Below, one piece after another: positions 22,298 to 34,600 of a DNA stretch of 64,000 bases; within the stretch, counting starts at the first letter, position 1, and every line of letters starts with the position of its first letter. Source of the stretch: Prototheca cutis (taxonomy: Eukaryota > Chlorophyta > Trebouxiophyceae > Chlorellales > Chlorellaceae); contig BCIH01000009.1 of the NCBI GenBank assembly GCA_002897115.2, forward strand, positions 564,415 to 628,414. The letters are read 5' to 3'. Made by a program: the position numbers and the translations under genes. The notes under the pieces were generated by a model, which saw only the letters and a program-made list of their open reading frames with translations, ran no database searches and was not told the origin of the DNA.

Positions 22298-25200
22298 TTG
22301 GGCATTGCAGGGCGGTCGAGCTGGGTATATGATGGCAGCACATGGACACCTTTCCAGCGGCCTCCAGCCGACCCCCAACCGACCCACGCACCTGTTTCGA
22401 GGAGCAGGTCGGCATGCGTCGGGTGGATAACTTCCACCGTGGCAGACAGGACCTGGCCGACGGGGGGCAGATCTGCGAGCCGGGCAGCCTTGCCGGGGCG
22501 GCCGTCCTTTCCTCCCGTGGCCGCCGCTGCGCTGCGCTTGGACCGTGACTTGGCCGTCGGGATCAGCAGCAGGCGGCCCGATGTCTCTGGCCCAGGCAGC
22601 GCCGCCACAACGGCATCCAGGTTTGACCCTGGCACCACATCCTCGGTCGCCCTCGCCTCGTTGAACCCGGCCAAGGCCAGGAACCCGATCCGCGGCTCGG
22701 AATGCTCAGGCAGCGACAGGACCGCATACCCTTCATCCAACTTGGTCTGCGAGGAGTGGGTTGGTTGACGTAGTCATGTGTCAGCTTATTTATTTTATTG
22801 GGCAGAGAGGATCAACGTCATCCAGCGTACCCACAGATCCATCACTGCTATCACCACGCACCAGTTCGACGGTGCACTGCAGGCTCTGGCCCTGCGCCAC
22901 TGGCTGCTGCTGCTGCCTCCCACCCTTGGTCTTGCTCAGCCGTGGCAGGAGGCTGAGATCCACAACGCCGTCGGCCGGGTTCCAGTCCAGCACGGCCGCC
23001 GTGACCCGAGACTCTGCACGGTATGCTTCCATCCTCCCGTCCTTGACCTGGGCGATGGGGTGACTGGTTGGTTGGCGTTCTCAAGGGGAGAATGCGGCGT
23101 GTTGGGGGGCGGGGAGAGGGTGGGTGTTCTGCAGGCGGAGCATGATGAGCACCGGCCTGGGGACGCCCTAGGATGAGACCACGGCCACAGCCTCATCACA
23201 CCACCCCCCAATACGGCTGGAACTGCACAGGCCCAAAGCATACATGCACCCAGCAACCGACCTGGTTCGGGGCAGCAATGCCGACGATGTCTGGGTGGGC
23301 ATCAACATCGCACAGCACGCCATACTCCTTGACTTCACTCACGGCGCCGGCCACTGCAGTCGATTGTGCAGATGTGAGTGTGTTTGTACAGAGAAGAAAG
23401 CGGGAAGATCCAGCAAGCACTGCAGTGGGTCACCTTGTCTAGAACCGCCATCAAGAATGCAAAGAAAATAAACAAAAAAGCACACCGGTGGACCCGATGG
23501 GCAGCTCGGCCTGCCAGTCAATGTCGGTTGGTTCGGAGCTCCACTGCGCCGCCGTGGCAATGTCCCTGCGATTGGAGAGGTGGAATGTTGGGACACGTTT
23601 CATGAGACAGGTTCTCAAGCACCCAGGCACCGCAGGAGAGGAGGACCTTTGGATCCTAATACCCAGTGCATTCAGTGGTCGAGTTCCTGGGCCTCAGGCA
23701 TCTGTACCCACCCGCACCCACAGCAGTACTACTGTCGCTCTCACCTAAAGTATCCTTGCAGGTACTGCACTCCGGTGTCTGGAACTCTGAGAGACACAGA
23801 GATGCGCCCCGCCTCGGCGTCCACGTGCGTGATCCTTGCCCTCACGGTCTGGCCAACGCTCAGCTGTGGCAGCGGTGCCGCGGGCATGCCACCGGCCAAC
23901 GGTGCACCCCCCAGACCCGCGCGGCCGGTAAAGGTACCAAGGAACCTGTGCACCAGCAAGGTGAGTGAGCCATGTGTGCGTGAAGCTCACTTCCGATGCA
24001 GCGAGAGTGTTGGATCGATTATTTGGTAAGGCAACTGCGCACGCAATTTTTGCCCAGCAGACATGGGACGTACCCTCCTGCACCAGCCTACGAACGACAA
24101 CCAACTCAGCTCGTACCTGACAAAGGCGGCATCCTGGGTGAGCGAGGCGACATACCCCGTCACCACGGCGCCCTTGGCCGCCGCTTCCACCTTGCTCGGC
24201 AGCTCTCCGGCCTCGGCCGCCGCGATGAGCGCCGCCTTGCGTGTGGCCTTGAAAACTGGAAACTCCTTTTCTGCCTGCGGGCGCCGTGGAGAAGGATTGG
24301 TATGTGCATTCCTTCGTGGCGTGCAGTGGAGTTTGTCCGAGGTTTGTTCTGTGCTGTCATTGCAGAAGCCCATCCGTCCCCTTATCACGCCCACTGTGCA
24401 CTCACGCTGGGTGCCTGGAGGATGAGCAGTCTGCCCAGCTCCTGGCCGGGGCGAAGATGCTCCGCGAGCGCAGCAGCCGCCGACGGGTGGTCGGCCAGAT
24501 GCGCTGCATCCAGGCGAGCCAGGCAGCCCCGGATGCCCGGGGATTCCACGCTCTCCTCCCACCGCAACTCCACCATGGCGTATGCGGTGTCAAGGACTGG
24601 TGCGTCTGTACCAACGCCGTGCACGCTCTTGGCCCGGCCCCACACCAGGGACCCCTCTGCTGGCAGCGCAGCGGCCGGAGCCTTGCCACCAGCCGCATCG
24701 TTTGTCACTTCTGTGGCTCCGGCAGCCTTCTTGCTGGACAGCAGGCTCAGCTTCAGGCCACGGCCCTTGGAGTCCACTCCTAGCACACGCGTCTTGACCA
24801 CTGTTATGGTGGATATTATTTTTCAGAGGTGAAGAAAGGGTCATGTTTGCTCGCTTTTATCGATACTAGAATGGGACATGGAGCGTGAGAGAGGGTGGTG
24901 ACACCATGGCCCTGTGGCACAACTGCAGGACAGCTTCCACCACACCCCAAGCAGGACTCCAACAGCAAGAGGGCATTTCCTCTCTCTCTCACCTTGGCCG
25001 ACAGTGTACGCCTCAGCCAGACTTTGCCCGGGGGCCAGGGGGCACTCGGTCGCGGGGACCATGCCCTTGGTCTTGCCAAAGAAAGAAACAAAGACTGCCT
25101 TGTCTGTGACACCTGTCACAACACCATGACCACGGGAGCCCAACGCCACAGACTGCAGGGTGGGGGTATGAGGGTCGGAATTGCAGGTGAATTTGCAGGT

Positions 25201-26290
25201 AGGCTTCCGGCTTTCAACAATGGCACGGCCTTGGGTGCCTCAGCTGGTGCATGGAGAGGCAGGCACATGAAGCAGCAGTACAAGGGCAAGCCGCCACATG
25301 TTTCTGTCCACCAGAGATCATATAATGGCATCCCATTCCCGCACAACATGGCACAAAGAGACATGACAAAGGCAGATCAAGACAACCCCCATTAAACAAA
25401 CTTGCCTCCATGGAGGTAATGGGCTTGAGCTTGCTGGACAGCAAGCTGGGCTTCAGCGTGAGCACCACTTTTTTGTCCCCCTGGCTGCACTCCAGCACCA
25501 GGCCCGACACGTGTTGGCCAACCTTGAACTTGCGGGCAGCCTTGCGCGTGCCGACCTCCGAGGCATGGGCGTAGGGCACCAGTGCACTGATAGATCGCGT
25601 GACATTTACGATCAGCCCAAAGTCCTCCACCGCAGCCACGGTTCCCTTGATGGGCATGCCCACATGCAAATCTGTTTGTTTCAAGAAGGGGGGAAGGGGT
25701 ATGTAATTAAGGTGGTTCCGTAATGGAGGAGGTTAATTGGGTTGGGCTGGAGCTGCAGGAGCACGACGTAGTTGTCTGAGGATGTGGCTGGATTCTGCAC
25801 CCGGGTGGTCCCAGCCGTTTTAGCTCCAGGCATTCAAATTACCCCCCCACCACCACACACACACACACAGAAAAAGAAGGATTCCAGCCAATCCTTGTGG
25901 ACCTGCAAAGCTGAAGACGGTTTGGTTGACGACAGTAGGGTTGAGGGTGAGCACAGCCAGTCCGTCCATGGGGCGAAACCCCGTGACCCGTGCCGCGACC
26001 CGCTGGTCAATTTTGAAGTTCTTCTCCAGTGAGGCTACTCGGCCCTCGGCAGCGTTGCTGATGTGGCAAAACCCGGGCGGGTACGCCAGGTGTCCCTCGC
26101 CCGAGGGCAGCGTGCACAGCAGCCCCAGGCCGGCATCCACGCGCAGCACGCGCGCGTCGGAAAAGACTTGGCCCATGGCCGGGAAGTTGGCGGGAAGCTG
26201 CCGGGCAACCAGACCCTTTTGCAGCGTCAGCATCACACGCTTGGACTCGGGGTCAACGAACAGCACACGCGCCCTCACCCGCTGCTTCTC

Positions 26291-26352
<62 letters not shown>

Positions 26353-28422
26353 GGATTTGGAGTGGTAGGTGATCGGGTGGGGTGGGCATCGCTTAGACCC
26401 AGGTCTGAACTGCTGCACATCGATGGATGCCTCTCCAGCAGGAAAGGGCTCATGCCAAACTCCCCCAACTGTACATGCACACTGGCTTCCCATGCACCTG
26501 TAGGCCTTGGCCTTGAGTGCCCCGGGCTCCTGGAGGTGGTACGGGTCTACGGTGCCCGAGAAGAAAGTAAGAAAAGACAGAACCAAACCGTCTGACAGCA
26601 CGTTCCGCACGGTGGCAGACACCAGCATGCCTGGTACCAGCGAGTCTGCATGATGGTGACAGGTGGGGTTTGGGTGCAAGGTTTCAATAAGTCTGACACG
26701 GTCTCTCACCACACTCGCTCGCAAGCAAGCCCAGGAACCTCCCCAAATCCTCCTCCCCAGCGCATCATTCTCTCACGCACCAAGTGTCATGCCCGGCCAC
26801 TCCTGGGTCATCGCGTCACTGACGGCTTCCGGGGTCGCGTCCACGATGGCCCGGGACCCATCCTGGACTTTCTTCACCACGACATCAATAATCATCCCGG
26901 GCTTGAGGGGTGCAGGGCCCATGGCCTTCTTGGGCAAGAACGCAGTGGTGCCCTGACAATGCAGAATTTTTGGGGATAGAGGATTGGGTCGTTCTCGCAA
27001 TGCATCGACCGCTGTCCAGCTTGGCTGCTCTGCAAACTCATTTTCCAAAGTCAAGCTGGAGAAGTACTTGTGACCCGAGACAGCAATCCCCCCCTCTTCC
27101 TCGCCCCTCACAAGACAAAGGTGCACACCTGAATGCCAAAAGAAAGCACGGCGCCGTGGTCCTCCAGGCTCTGAACCGTCGCTGGCAGCGACAGTCCCTT
27201 CACCAACGAGCTCGCATCTATAGCGGTATTCGAGGAGGTGGCAGTGTGTGTCAAATGCTGGATCAGCATTGTTGGGGCTGGGCCTGTCCCAATCCATTCT
27301 GGCACACGCCACCAGCACCAACNCCCCCCCCCCCCCGAAAAAGCACCCACCCATGCCGGCGTTGATGATAGCCGGTGCCAGGGACAGGATAATCTTCTTC
27401 TTCTGCTTCTTTCCAGCTTCCTCTCCAGCCGGCGGGACAAAGCCATCGCCCTCGGCACCTGGCAGCCGCGTGACCTGGGCAGCCACCAGCTGGCCGATTG
27501 AGAAGATGTCCAGCAGGTCGGTCTCCTGGTTTGTCCTCGCGCCGACATCCCCTGCAGGGACAAATCCCTTGAGCCCATGGGGCAGCGAAACAACCAGGCC
27601 ACGCTGGGAAACCTCCACAATCACCCCCCAGAGCCTCGAGTTGACGTGGAGCATCTGCGGTGTTGCAGGAACACAAGGGGCCGTGGCATGAGGGGCATCC
27701 CGGGATGCACTGGAGCTATCACCGCATGAGTCTGTGTCCAGTCAACGGGGTACGACAGGCCGCACGCACAGTGCTAGGACCCAAAATTCCGACGGCATCT
27801 CCCACACATGGCAGAATGCACTCGTTTCAGAAGGATTCCATCAGCATCACCGTCCGCGTACCTTGAACTTGAGGAGCTCGGCAAACTTGGGAAGGCGGTT
27901 GGTGGTCGCCAGCGCCGCAATGAAGCTCTCGCCCTCATCGGTGCCCTGCAGAGTGGGCAGTTGTTCGAGGTCCGGCAACAACAACAATGGTGTGTGGCTT
28001 GCAGGTGAAAACCCCCTTGTTCTTATGACGTCAACTAATCAAACAAGCAGGTGTCCCAGAGCAGCCACGAATGAGCCTCAGCAAACCACACCTTGTGCAA
28101 AGTCTTCTTCTTGGACTTGGCGCCCTGGAGCTCGGCCTCAGCCTCCGCCAGAGCATCCTGGTAGCAGAGGGAATATATGTTTGCATGTCACGAGACGCAG
28201 GATGGAGACCTGGTGACAGGGACAGGCCCAGAACCAGGCATTGTGGTGGCCCCCTGGGCACCGTTCTCAGAGTTGCCCTCGCCACATCTATATGCGCACC
28301 CTCTTGAGCTTCTTCAATTCAATGGGTTCCAATGAGGAACCCCCTCCACGTGGGAATGCCTCGTCCTCATCCCTGGCCGGTGCAGGCTTGGCTTTCGCCT
28401 TGGCTGGAGTTGCCTTCGCCAT
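20202..28422 (-). CDS. RRP5: S1-repeat rRNA biogenesis protein RRP5 (PDCD11), lacking the HAT-repeat half
   Basis: Nucleolar protein needed for both 18S and 5.8S/25S rRNA processing. The gene has about 18 exons on the minus strand, starting at 28422 with a lysine/alanine-rich MAKATPAKAKAKPAPARDED. Successive S1 modules are visible in coding order near 27.6-27.4 kb (VIVEVSQRGLVVSLPHGLKG), 27.2-27.1, 26.95-26.8, 26.65-26.5 (LVSATVRNVLSDGLVLSF), 26.3-25.9, 25.7-25.4 (VAAVEDFGLIVNVTRSISAL), 25.15-25.0, 24.8-24.4, 23.95-23.75, 23.4-23.3, 23.05-22.8, 22.75-22.4, 22.2-22.1 and a long exon 21.95-20.81 with at least three more (VTRIEPFGVFLRLEDSGVVG). It ends in acidic exons 20.63-20.46 and 20.33-20.20 (SDFEDELAGSEEE; QGDEESMDLDDELAGDSD). 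RRP5 normally continues into seven HAT/TPR repeats; none follow here. Individual exon ends are approximate. Confidence 0.85.
22231..22295. repeat. (GT)n microsatellite in an RRP5 intron
   Basis: About 32 GT units on the plus strand, hence (CA)n on the coding strand. It sits a few bases upstream of the acceptor AG (22224-22225) of the next RRP5 exon. Confidence 0.9.
26293..26352. repeat. (GT)n microsatellite abutting an RRP5 3' splice site
   Basis: About 30 GT units on the plus strand; on the coding strand this is (CA)n that runs directly into the AG acceptor of the exon encoding EKQRVRARVLFVDPE. Confidence 0.9.
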
Positions 28423-28812
28423 GCCGGCCTCCCGGCGAGCGGAACTGGATAGGGCTCGCGGGCAGACAGTCAGTCAGTCCTGCATATCGACAGACGATGC
28501 ACACTATATATGAAACTTGAAGTTTTGGAGTATGTGCATGCCGGGCGAGGTGGTCGACAGGGTGGGCCCGATACCGCAGATGCCAATGGTTTTGCATGCG
28601 GTGCTCTGGTCGCGCCTTCACTGCATTCGTTGCCATCTAGGGCCCCCCCACGTGATGTCCCACAAGACGAGCACCCACGATGCACATGCCCCCCTAAATC
28701 CCACACATTTCTGACGCGAACGATACACGACAATAAGGCAACGCAAGCTCTGCTCTAACCTGTTAGTCGTATTCTTCAGCCTCAGGCGCAAGTCCTGCAT
28801 CAAACCTTGAGC
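28423..28812. other. Upstream region of RRP5
   Basis: 390 bp between the RRP5 start and the left LTR. No coding motif. It must contain the RRP5 promoter; the retroelement inserted just beyond it. Confidence 0.35.
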
Positions 28813-28981
28813 TGTACTAACTGTATGCCTTCGCTACAAGGTCACAGTACTGCGCTCGGAATAGAATCATATAAGGGAATACCCACTGAAGAAGTGCAGG
28901 CAAGGGTGGGATCAAAATTTAACAGTCCGTCAACCTCGGGATCAGAAAGAAGGGCTGCCAAGATCCGTTTGGAGCGGTACA
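28813..28981 (-). repeat. 3' LTR of the chromovirus
   Basis: 169 bp with the TG...CA ends of a retroviral-type LTR; the ends extend to an inverted TGTAC/GTACA. On the coding (minus) strand it directly follows a purine tract. Confidence 0.7.
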
Positions 28982-28982
28982 A

Positions 28983-28996
28983 CTCCTCCCCTCTTC
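28983..28996 (-). promoter_or_regulatory. Polypurine tract of the chromovirus
   Basis: GAAGAGGGGAGGAG on the minus strand immediately before the 3' LTR, the expected plus-strand priming site of an LTR retrotransposon. Confidence 0.6.
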
Positions 28997-29230
28997 AAAG
29001 TGGTGTTCAACTTGTGGAAAGAGGGCATGTGAGCATGATCAATCAGGTAGTGTGGAATCCATCTTGGGTTGGGATCATCCGTGAGTTTGAACAAATAGTG
29101 CACGACATTGTTGTGGGAATTCTTCTTCAAAGAGTTTCAACCTTGAAATCAGGGGATGCAGTGTCATCGCCTTCGGGAAAGAAGCGTGACCAATCAAAAG
29201 GGTTCTTGGTGGGGTCACCTTTGTAAGGTT

Positions 29231-29757
29231 TCAGCAGGTTGGCGTGGAACACAGGGTGAATCTTGAGGAAGCCGGAAGGAACAACTGAAAAGCAGTGGGA
29301 TTGACCTCACGGACAACCTTGAATGGTCCAATCCACTCGGGTAGGAGCTCCCTCGGCAATGAAGACGAAACGGGAAGGTTCTTTGTGTGCAGGAGGACAC
29401 ATTGTACAACGCTCAGCTCGTTGGTGGGTGGCAAATGAGTGATGAAATCCATCGATACCGAAGTCCACGTCTCAGCCTCAGAAGAGAAGGGTTGCAACTG
29501 GTAAGTTTGGGCCAGTTAGCCAATTTCGCGGATGAAGTGGGATTGTCTTTCTTGCAGTCCCTGGCCAAATGACCCGGTTGATTGCAAGTAAAGCACAAAC
29601 CCTTCATGCGCTGGATGCTCAAACCACCCTTGTTACTCCCTGAGCAGGTGTGCTTCGTCTTGTAGCTCGTCGCGGGTCTGGACCGAGCGACCGTAGCCCC
29701 GGAGGACATACCAGGCTGTGAAGCCGTCGAGGCTGTCAGAGCACTGGGATGGTGCAT
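29231..29757 (-). pseudogene. Gag zinc knuckle joined to integrase scraps
   Basis: Two overlapping frames on the minus strand. One ends gag with the CCHC knuckle; the other carries WTSVSMDFITHLPPT from the integrase core and then the WIGPFKVV segment that should lie far downstream. The order shows at least two internal deletions that removed protease through RNase H and most of integrase. Confidence 0.65.
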
Positions 29758-29766
29758 CTGCGTGCT

Positions 29767-30616
29767 TCATTGCCAGCAGCGATCGAGCAGTTCACCGTAA
29801 GTGTACACAGGGGGTGTGTTCACCATATCCGCCGTATGGGGATTCAGGCTTCTTCCGAGTAACAGGAGGTACTGCTTGGTCTTGTCCGTTAGATCGTGTG
29901 CCATGCACATAAGATCACAGAACTTTCCCAGAAATTCAGCCAAAGGCATACGCCCTTGTCTGAGGTTCATGAGAGCAAACTGAGTTTCAGCTTCCACGTC
30001 GGGAGTTGCAAAGGATGTGCACAGTGCATTCCCAAACGCTTCTACCGAGCACAGTATCTGTCGCTCAGTATCCGGCAGTGTGGTAAACCACTTCATTGCC
30101 AATCCATCCAAATTGCAACGCAGGATTTGGATCTTTTCAGTCGTGTCCACAGGACCGTCTGTCAACTCCATACTCTCTCTCGAAGAATATGTCTGTTCAC
30201 GGCCGTCAGCCATTTGTCGTGCTGTAATGAATGGCACCCAACGTACCAGTAAAGCGCGAGGGCATCTGTACTCCAAGTGAGTCTCTAATAGACTTCCACG
30301 AAGCCTTGGATCGTGTTCGGTCCACACGGGCTTCCTGGACGTCTTCCACTGGATCGGAAACGTCCTCTCGCGCTGGCTGTGGAGCCGGCGCCGTGGAACC
30401 AGACGGTGCTTTCATCATCTGTTCCATCATCATCACAAGACGTGATATGTTCGCTGCAACTTCTTGCAGTGTGTGGCTGTCATTCTGACTAGCCTCTACA
30501 TCCCGCTGTGGTGATGTTTCTCTGCGGCGTGGAGTCCGCTCTGCCTCATCTGAGGGCATCTTTGACTGCAGCCGTTTACCTTGTAAACAACGAGCCATTG
30601 CACACAAAATTTGCAA
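29767..30616 (-). pseudogene. Gag capsid region, frameshifted
   Basis: Minus-strand retrotransposon gag. An N-terminal low-complexity and coiled segment (30206-30616, ending SKASWKSIRDSLGVQMPSRF) continues in another frame at 29767-30327 with the capsid-like block MKWFTTLPDTERQ and LRQGRMPLAEFLGKFCDL. The frame change between the two shows that the copy is dead. Confidence 0.65.
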
Positions 30617-31278
30617 TATTCAGGACAATGCAACAAGCAGAGTCCTGTGAATGTGTGGGGATTCAGACAAACATGTCCGGTGAGTTTCGGACCAAGCCTT
30701 CACACGCTCTAGGTGGCGTTCAAGGCGGTCTCTTCCGCTCCCTTGTGGCGCTGACGCCACTTGGCAGTCCCTTTCCGTGCTGCAACACAGTCACGAAGAC
30801 TGTTTGCAAACGGGACTTCCCTCTCCAACGGAGAAGCTGTCCGGTGTTCGAGTTGCTTCTCTAGGAGAGCAATCACCTTGTCAGCTCCGTGCTTAGCAGC
30901 CAGAAGCTGTTGAACCTGCTGTTCAAGGGATCGAAGCTTACCCGAAGGAAAGCTTCTTCCGAGACCCAGCGAGGGTCAGGATCGCGCCGAGTGGGTGGAG
31001 CAGCGATCGTAGTTGCTGGCTTGTCAGACTTCTTCTCCCGGGTCCTGGGAGAGGGTCTAGAAATCCACGACGAAGGAGGATCTGGTCAACCACGAAGGTC
31101 GAATGTCGAGAACAGCGTACTCTAATGATACATAGAATATACCAAAACAAATCAACACGCAGTGGATCCCAAACAACGTCCGGTCAACAACCTAGATTTC
31201 CGAAACCGAAACTGTGGCGACCCAATCAGACGATCCCCCCTACCATTGGGCACACCACAGCTAATCCCTACACTAGCC

Positions 31279-31440
31279 TGTACTAACTGTATGCCTTGCT
31301 ATGATACAGTACTGTGCTAGCATTAGGATAATATAAAGATAGCCACTGAGGAGAGGGATCGGGGTATACCCAAATCTGTCCTGGCCTCGGGATCCGGAAG
31401 AGAGGTTGCCCCAAAAAGGATCCCTTTTGGGGGCGCTGCA
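31279..31440 (-). repeat. 5' LTR of the chromovirus
   Basis: About 162 bp, recognisably the same as the left LTR at its TGTACTAACTG start and around CCTCGGGATC, but otherwise diverged. It ends in TGCA about 195 bp before the start of the next gene. Confidence 0.65.
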
Positions 31441-31634
31441 GAGAAGCGCCAGCAGGGCACCCAGTTTCCCTGGAGGGATGACCGACTCAGTATCGTGTTG
31501 ATCTGGCCTTGATTAGAAGCATACAACCTTTGGCCGATTCGCATCATATACATGGTGCATTAGAACGTTAAAGGATTGTTTTTGGAGGCCTGCGACAGCC
31601 TTGCAAGCGTCCCGAGGTTGTGCAGCGTCAGAGG

Positions 31635-34600
31635 ATGCAGCTGCACACTTGGGCCCTCCAGGCGGTCCTCCTTGGCGGCTTGTTGCTCCAGGCATCATGT
31701 GAGTTGATTATTCTGTTTGAAGTTCTCATGATGTCGTTAAAGGTGGATTTCGGGCAGGTTGAACGAAGCCCGCCCTCCGTCACCGTGTTTGAACCCTGCG
31801 CCATGTGCCAGGTTTGTGCATTCGGAACAGCACCGCCCAAATCAGCTCGAGCATTTTCCTCGCCGGGAATTGGGACTACATGGATTGGTATCATAATGGA
31901 AGCAGCAACTGCATCTCCATGGTGGACAGGTGGGGCTGGGCGAAGCTAGCGTCCGGGTGGTGGGTCCGACGGCTAGGGCTGTCGTCACGTCCGCCTAGCT
32001 AGGGAGGCCCCGATTTGGATGTGGTCTTCCAACCCCCCATGCATGCCCCGCTCCTTCCCCCAGAGACCCACCTCATCTCGCCTTTGATCACAGGATTGCT
32101 GAGAATAATGTGAAGCAGGTCCAATTCCTTCCCACATTTTACTGGGTAGATGAAGGTCCTCTCGACCCACCCCCTGGGTTTGACCCCTCCTGCCAAAACA
32201 GTGACTTGTCAGGTGAGCCCTCACCTGGGAGGCGATTGATCCACATGCTTCCGTTGAATATGGTCGAGGACTGGTTGTGCTTGCCTGTGCCATGGGGGAC
32301 CTGCACCCTGCTACTCAGCCGAGATGGCCTGAAGTCGGTCGACTCCAGACAGCCACCGGTGCCCTGTGGCGTCATGTTGGGTGGACTCCAGTGCCTACGC
32401 AGATGAACAGGACCCATGTGATGTTGTCCATTCTGTACTGCATCAACACGTGCAGGGTACTACTGTTTCAACCGTTTCAATGCCACCGAGGTGAAGCACT
32501 GGTGCTACGATCGACAGGGACACAGCTGCCCCGAAGTCACCGAGAGCAACATGACTGACTTGATCGAGAACCTGGGCCAGTGCATGCAGGTGTGCCGGAA
32601 GAAGGTGGGGTTTGCTGTTTTTGGTCAAAGTGACTGGCTACTGTATGATAAATCCTGGCACGGCCTTCCCGACCAGTTCCTCGGCGCTGCACACCCGTTT
32701 GCACAGCATGCCACGGATCTTGGCCTGGACATCGCCATCAACACACGAATCGACGACGGCCTCGCCCTTGGAGGTGAGGGCGCGATGAATGGATGGGTTC
32801 TTCCGACGGCACTGAGGGATAGTCTGGTACAGAGCATTCACTCAACCTCCCAAGCAGGTTGGCGGAACACGCTGGCTTTCAACCCACTTGAAGTCGCCGG
32901 CCGCTGGTCTTACCTGGAGGCCATTCTGTTCCCTCTGGCCGATGCCGTCCGACTCGCTGCCAAGCCGACGACCAGAGTGAGAGATGACCTCCGAGTTGTG
33001 GGGTCGGGGTGGTGCAGACTGCAGCTGTCATGACGGGTGAGTCCCTGGTCCCCTCACATGCCAGCACAGAATGGCCAGGGGCTCTTCTGCCTAGAAATGC
33101 ACGCACAACTCCCCTTCTTATCTCTGCACAGGTTGACTTTGTGCTCCAGGGGGAGATGGGCGCTACAATCTTCTTCTACCCTGATGAGTGGCGGACAGCC
33201 AAAGATGAAGTGTTAGCGCGGCTGACGGGACCCGACCCGCAGCTGCCGGCACTTGACCCGGGGCAAGTCTTCTTTGGCCTCGCGGTTAACAACAACAAGC
33301 TCTGTGGCTGCATCGACGTGGGGATCGTGGATGCCAACGTGTACCTGGCTGCCTTTCCAGAAAGCTTTGAAGCCGTAAAGAGCGGTGCGCGGATGGCAGG
33401 CCTGTTTGTTGTTGGGCTTTTCATGAACCATGCGACGTAGCCCTTGACAGACCTTCTCAAGCTGCACCAGCCGCCATATAACATCTGAACAGAGTTTGAC
33501 CTGCCCGCCATCCGGGAGCTTTTCTTCGACTTTGATTTCATTGGTGCGCCGGGGTGGATGACGGCGGGCAGCGAGTTTGGCGTGAGGGCGGCTCAATCCT
33601 GCCGCATGGATGAACTCACTTCCGCCTTGAACCCACTCCACCGATTGCCGCTGTCTCTGCAGGAATTTCGGCTTACGTCCCCATGCCATCACCTAAGTGA
33701 GTGTGTGTGTGTGTGTGAGGGGAAGGATTGGTTGCATGCTTGATCCCGGTTCAAAGAGTCATTGATGGCACGCTTTGGTGACAGCCTGATGCAGTGGCGA
33801 TGGCGGGGGGGGTTGACGCTGAAGGAAACAATGCAATACAACCAGGAAAATTTCTCCTGATTCAAGCCATCCACCATGTGGTGTTCCATACAGCTTTACA
33901 ATCTGCCAGTTTGAGGGGCTGATGGAGCGAATGGACGAGGAGATGCAGTACTACAACCTGTCTCTCACGGAGCTCGTGGAAGCAGGTAGGTACTGCCATG
34001 GTTGATGGCGGTGATACTGTCAATGAGCGCTATGCCGTCCAGGCCTGTGAAGGCCTGCGATCATGACACCAAAGGAGCCATCCCATGGACCCCACGTTCC
34101 ACCCGCCTACCTCCCCCAGGCAAGGGCATCCACTTTATCGAGTTTGGAGTGGGGGGCGGTCTCAACCAGCAAGGCACCCAGCGTGCCACCACTGCAGCAG
34201 AAGCAGCGTACTACCCGTTTTTTGGAATCTATGGCTCATACAGGTGGGGGATTGGGAGGGGGGGATTAGCACATTTCCCAGGGAAGGAATGTTGCTCATA
34301 GATGACTGTTGTCACATGCTGAGGTAGGCCAAATAATAACTCCCCCCTCAATCCTGGCGTGCTTGCCATCTGCCCAAGCCCTGCGTTTAGATACCCATCC
34401 ATTGCCCACCACCCTGTCATCGTTTGGCACATTCCCGCAGCTGCGAGAACGATCCCTTCCAGATGTGCGACACCACCGTTCCCTCGCCTGTGCGCGACTA
34501 CCGCCGGAAATATTTTGAAGGCATCTCCGAGGTGGGACCAGGGTATGGTGCGAGTGATGGTGTGGTTGTCGGGATGCCCTGGAGAAGATGGCCAGCTTTT

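Larger units (their letters stand above)
28813..31440 (-). mobile_element. Decayed, internally deleted Ty3/gypsy chromovirus (LTR retrotransposon)
   Basis: About 2.6 kb, read on the minus strand, bounded by two directly repeated short LTRs (28813-28981 and 31279-31440) that share starts (TGTACTAACTGTATGCCTT) and end in CA. Within it, from right to left, are a frame-broken gag (about 31.1-29.77 kb), a CCHC knuckle (CFTCNQPGHLARDC, near 29.6 kb), a scrap of integrase (WTSVSMDFITHLPPT, near 29.45 kb), the LLPEWIGPFKVVREVNP segment that follows the integrase core (near 29.3 kb), and a chromodomain remnant (PRWIPHYLIDHA, near 29.05 kb). Protease, reverse transcriptase, RNase H and most of integrase are gone. 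The LTRs have clearly diverged and I find no exact target-site duplication, so this is an old, non-autonomous copy. Confidence 0.8.

Noticed and set aside
31277..31440. Search for a tRNA-complementary primer-binding site next to the 5' LTR
   Set aside because: The bases inside the LTR (GGCTAGTGTAGGG on the minus strand) do not start TGG and match no tRNA 3' end I know; probably mutated.
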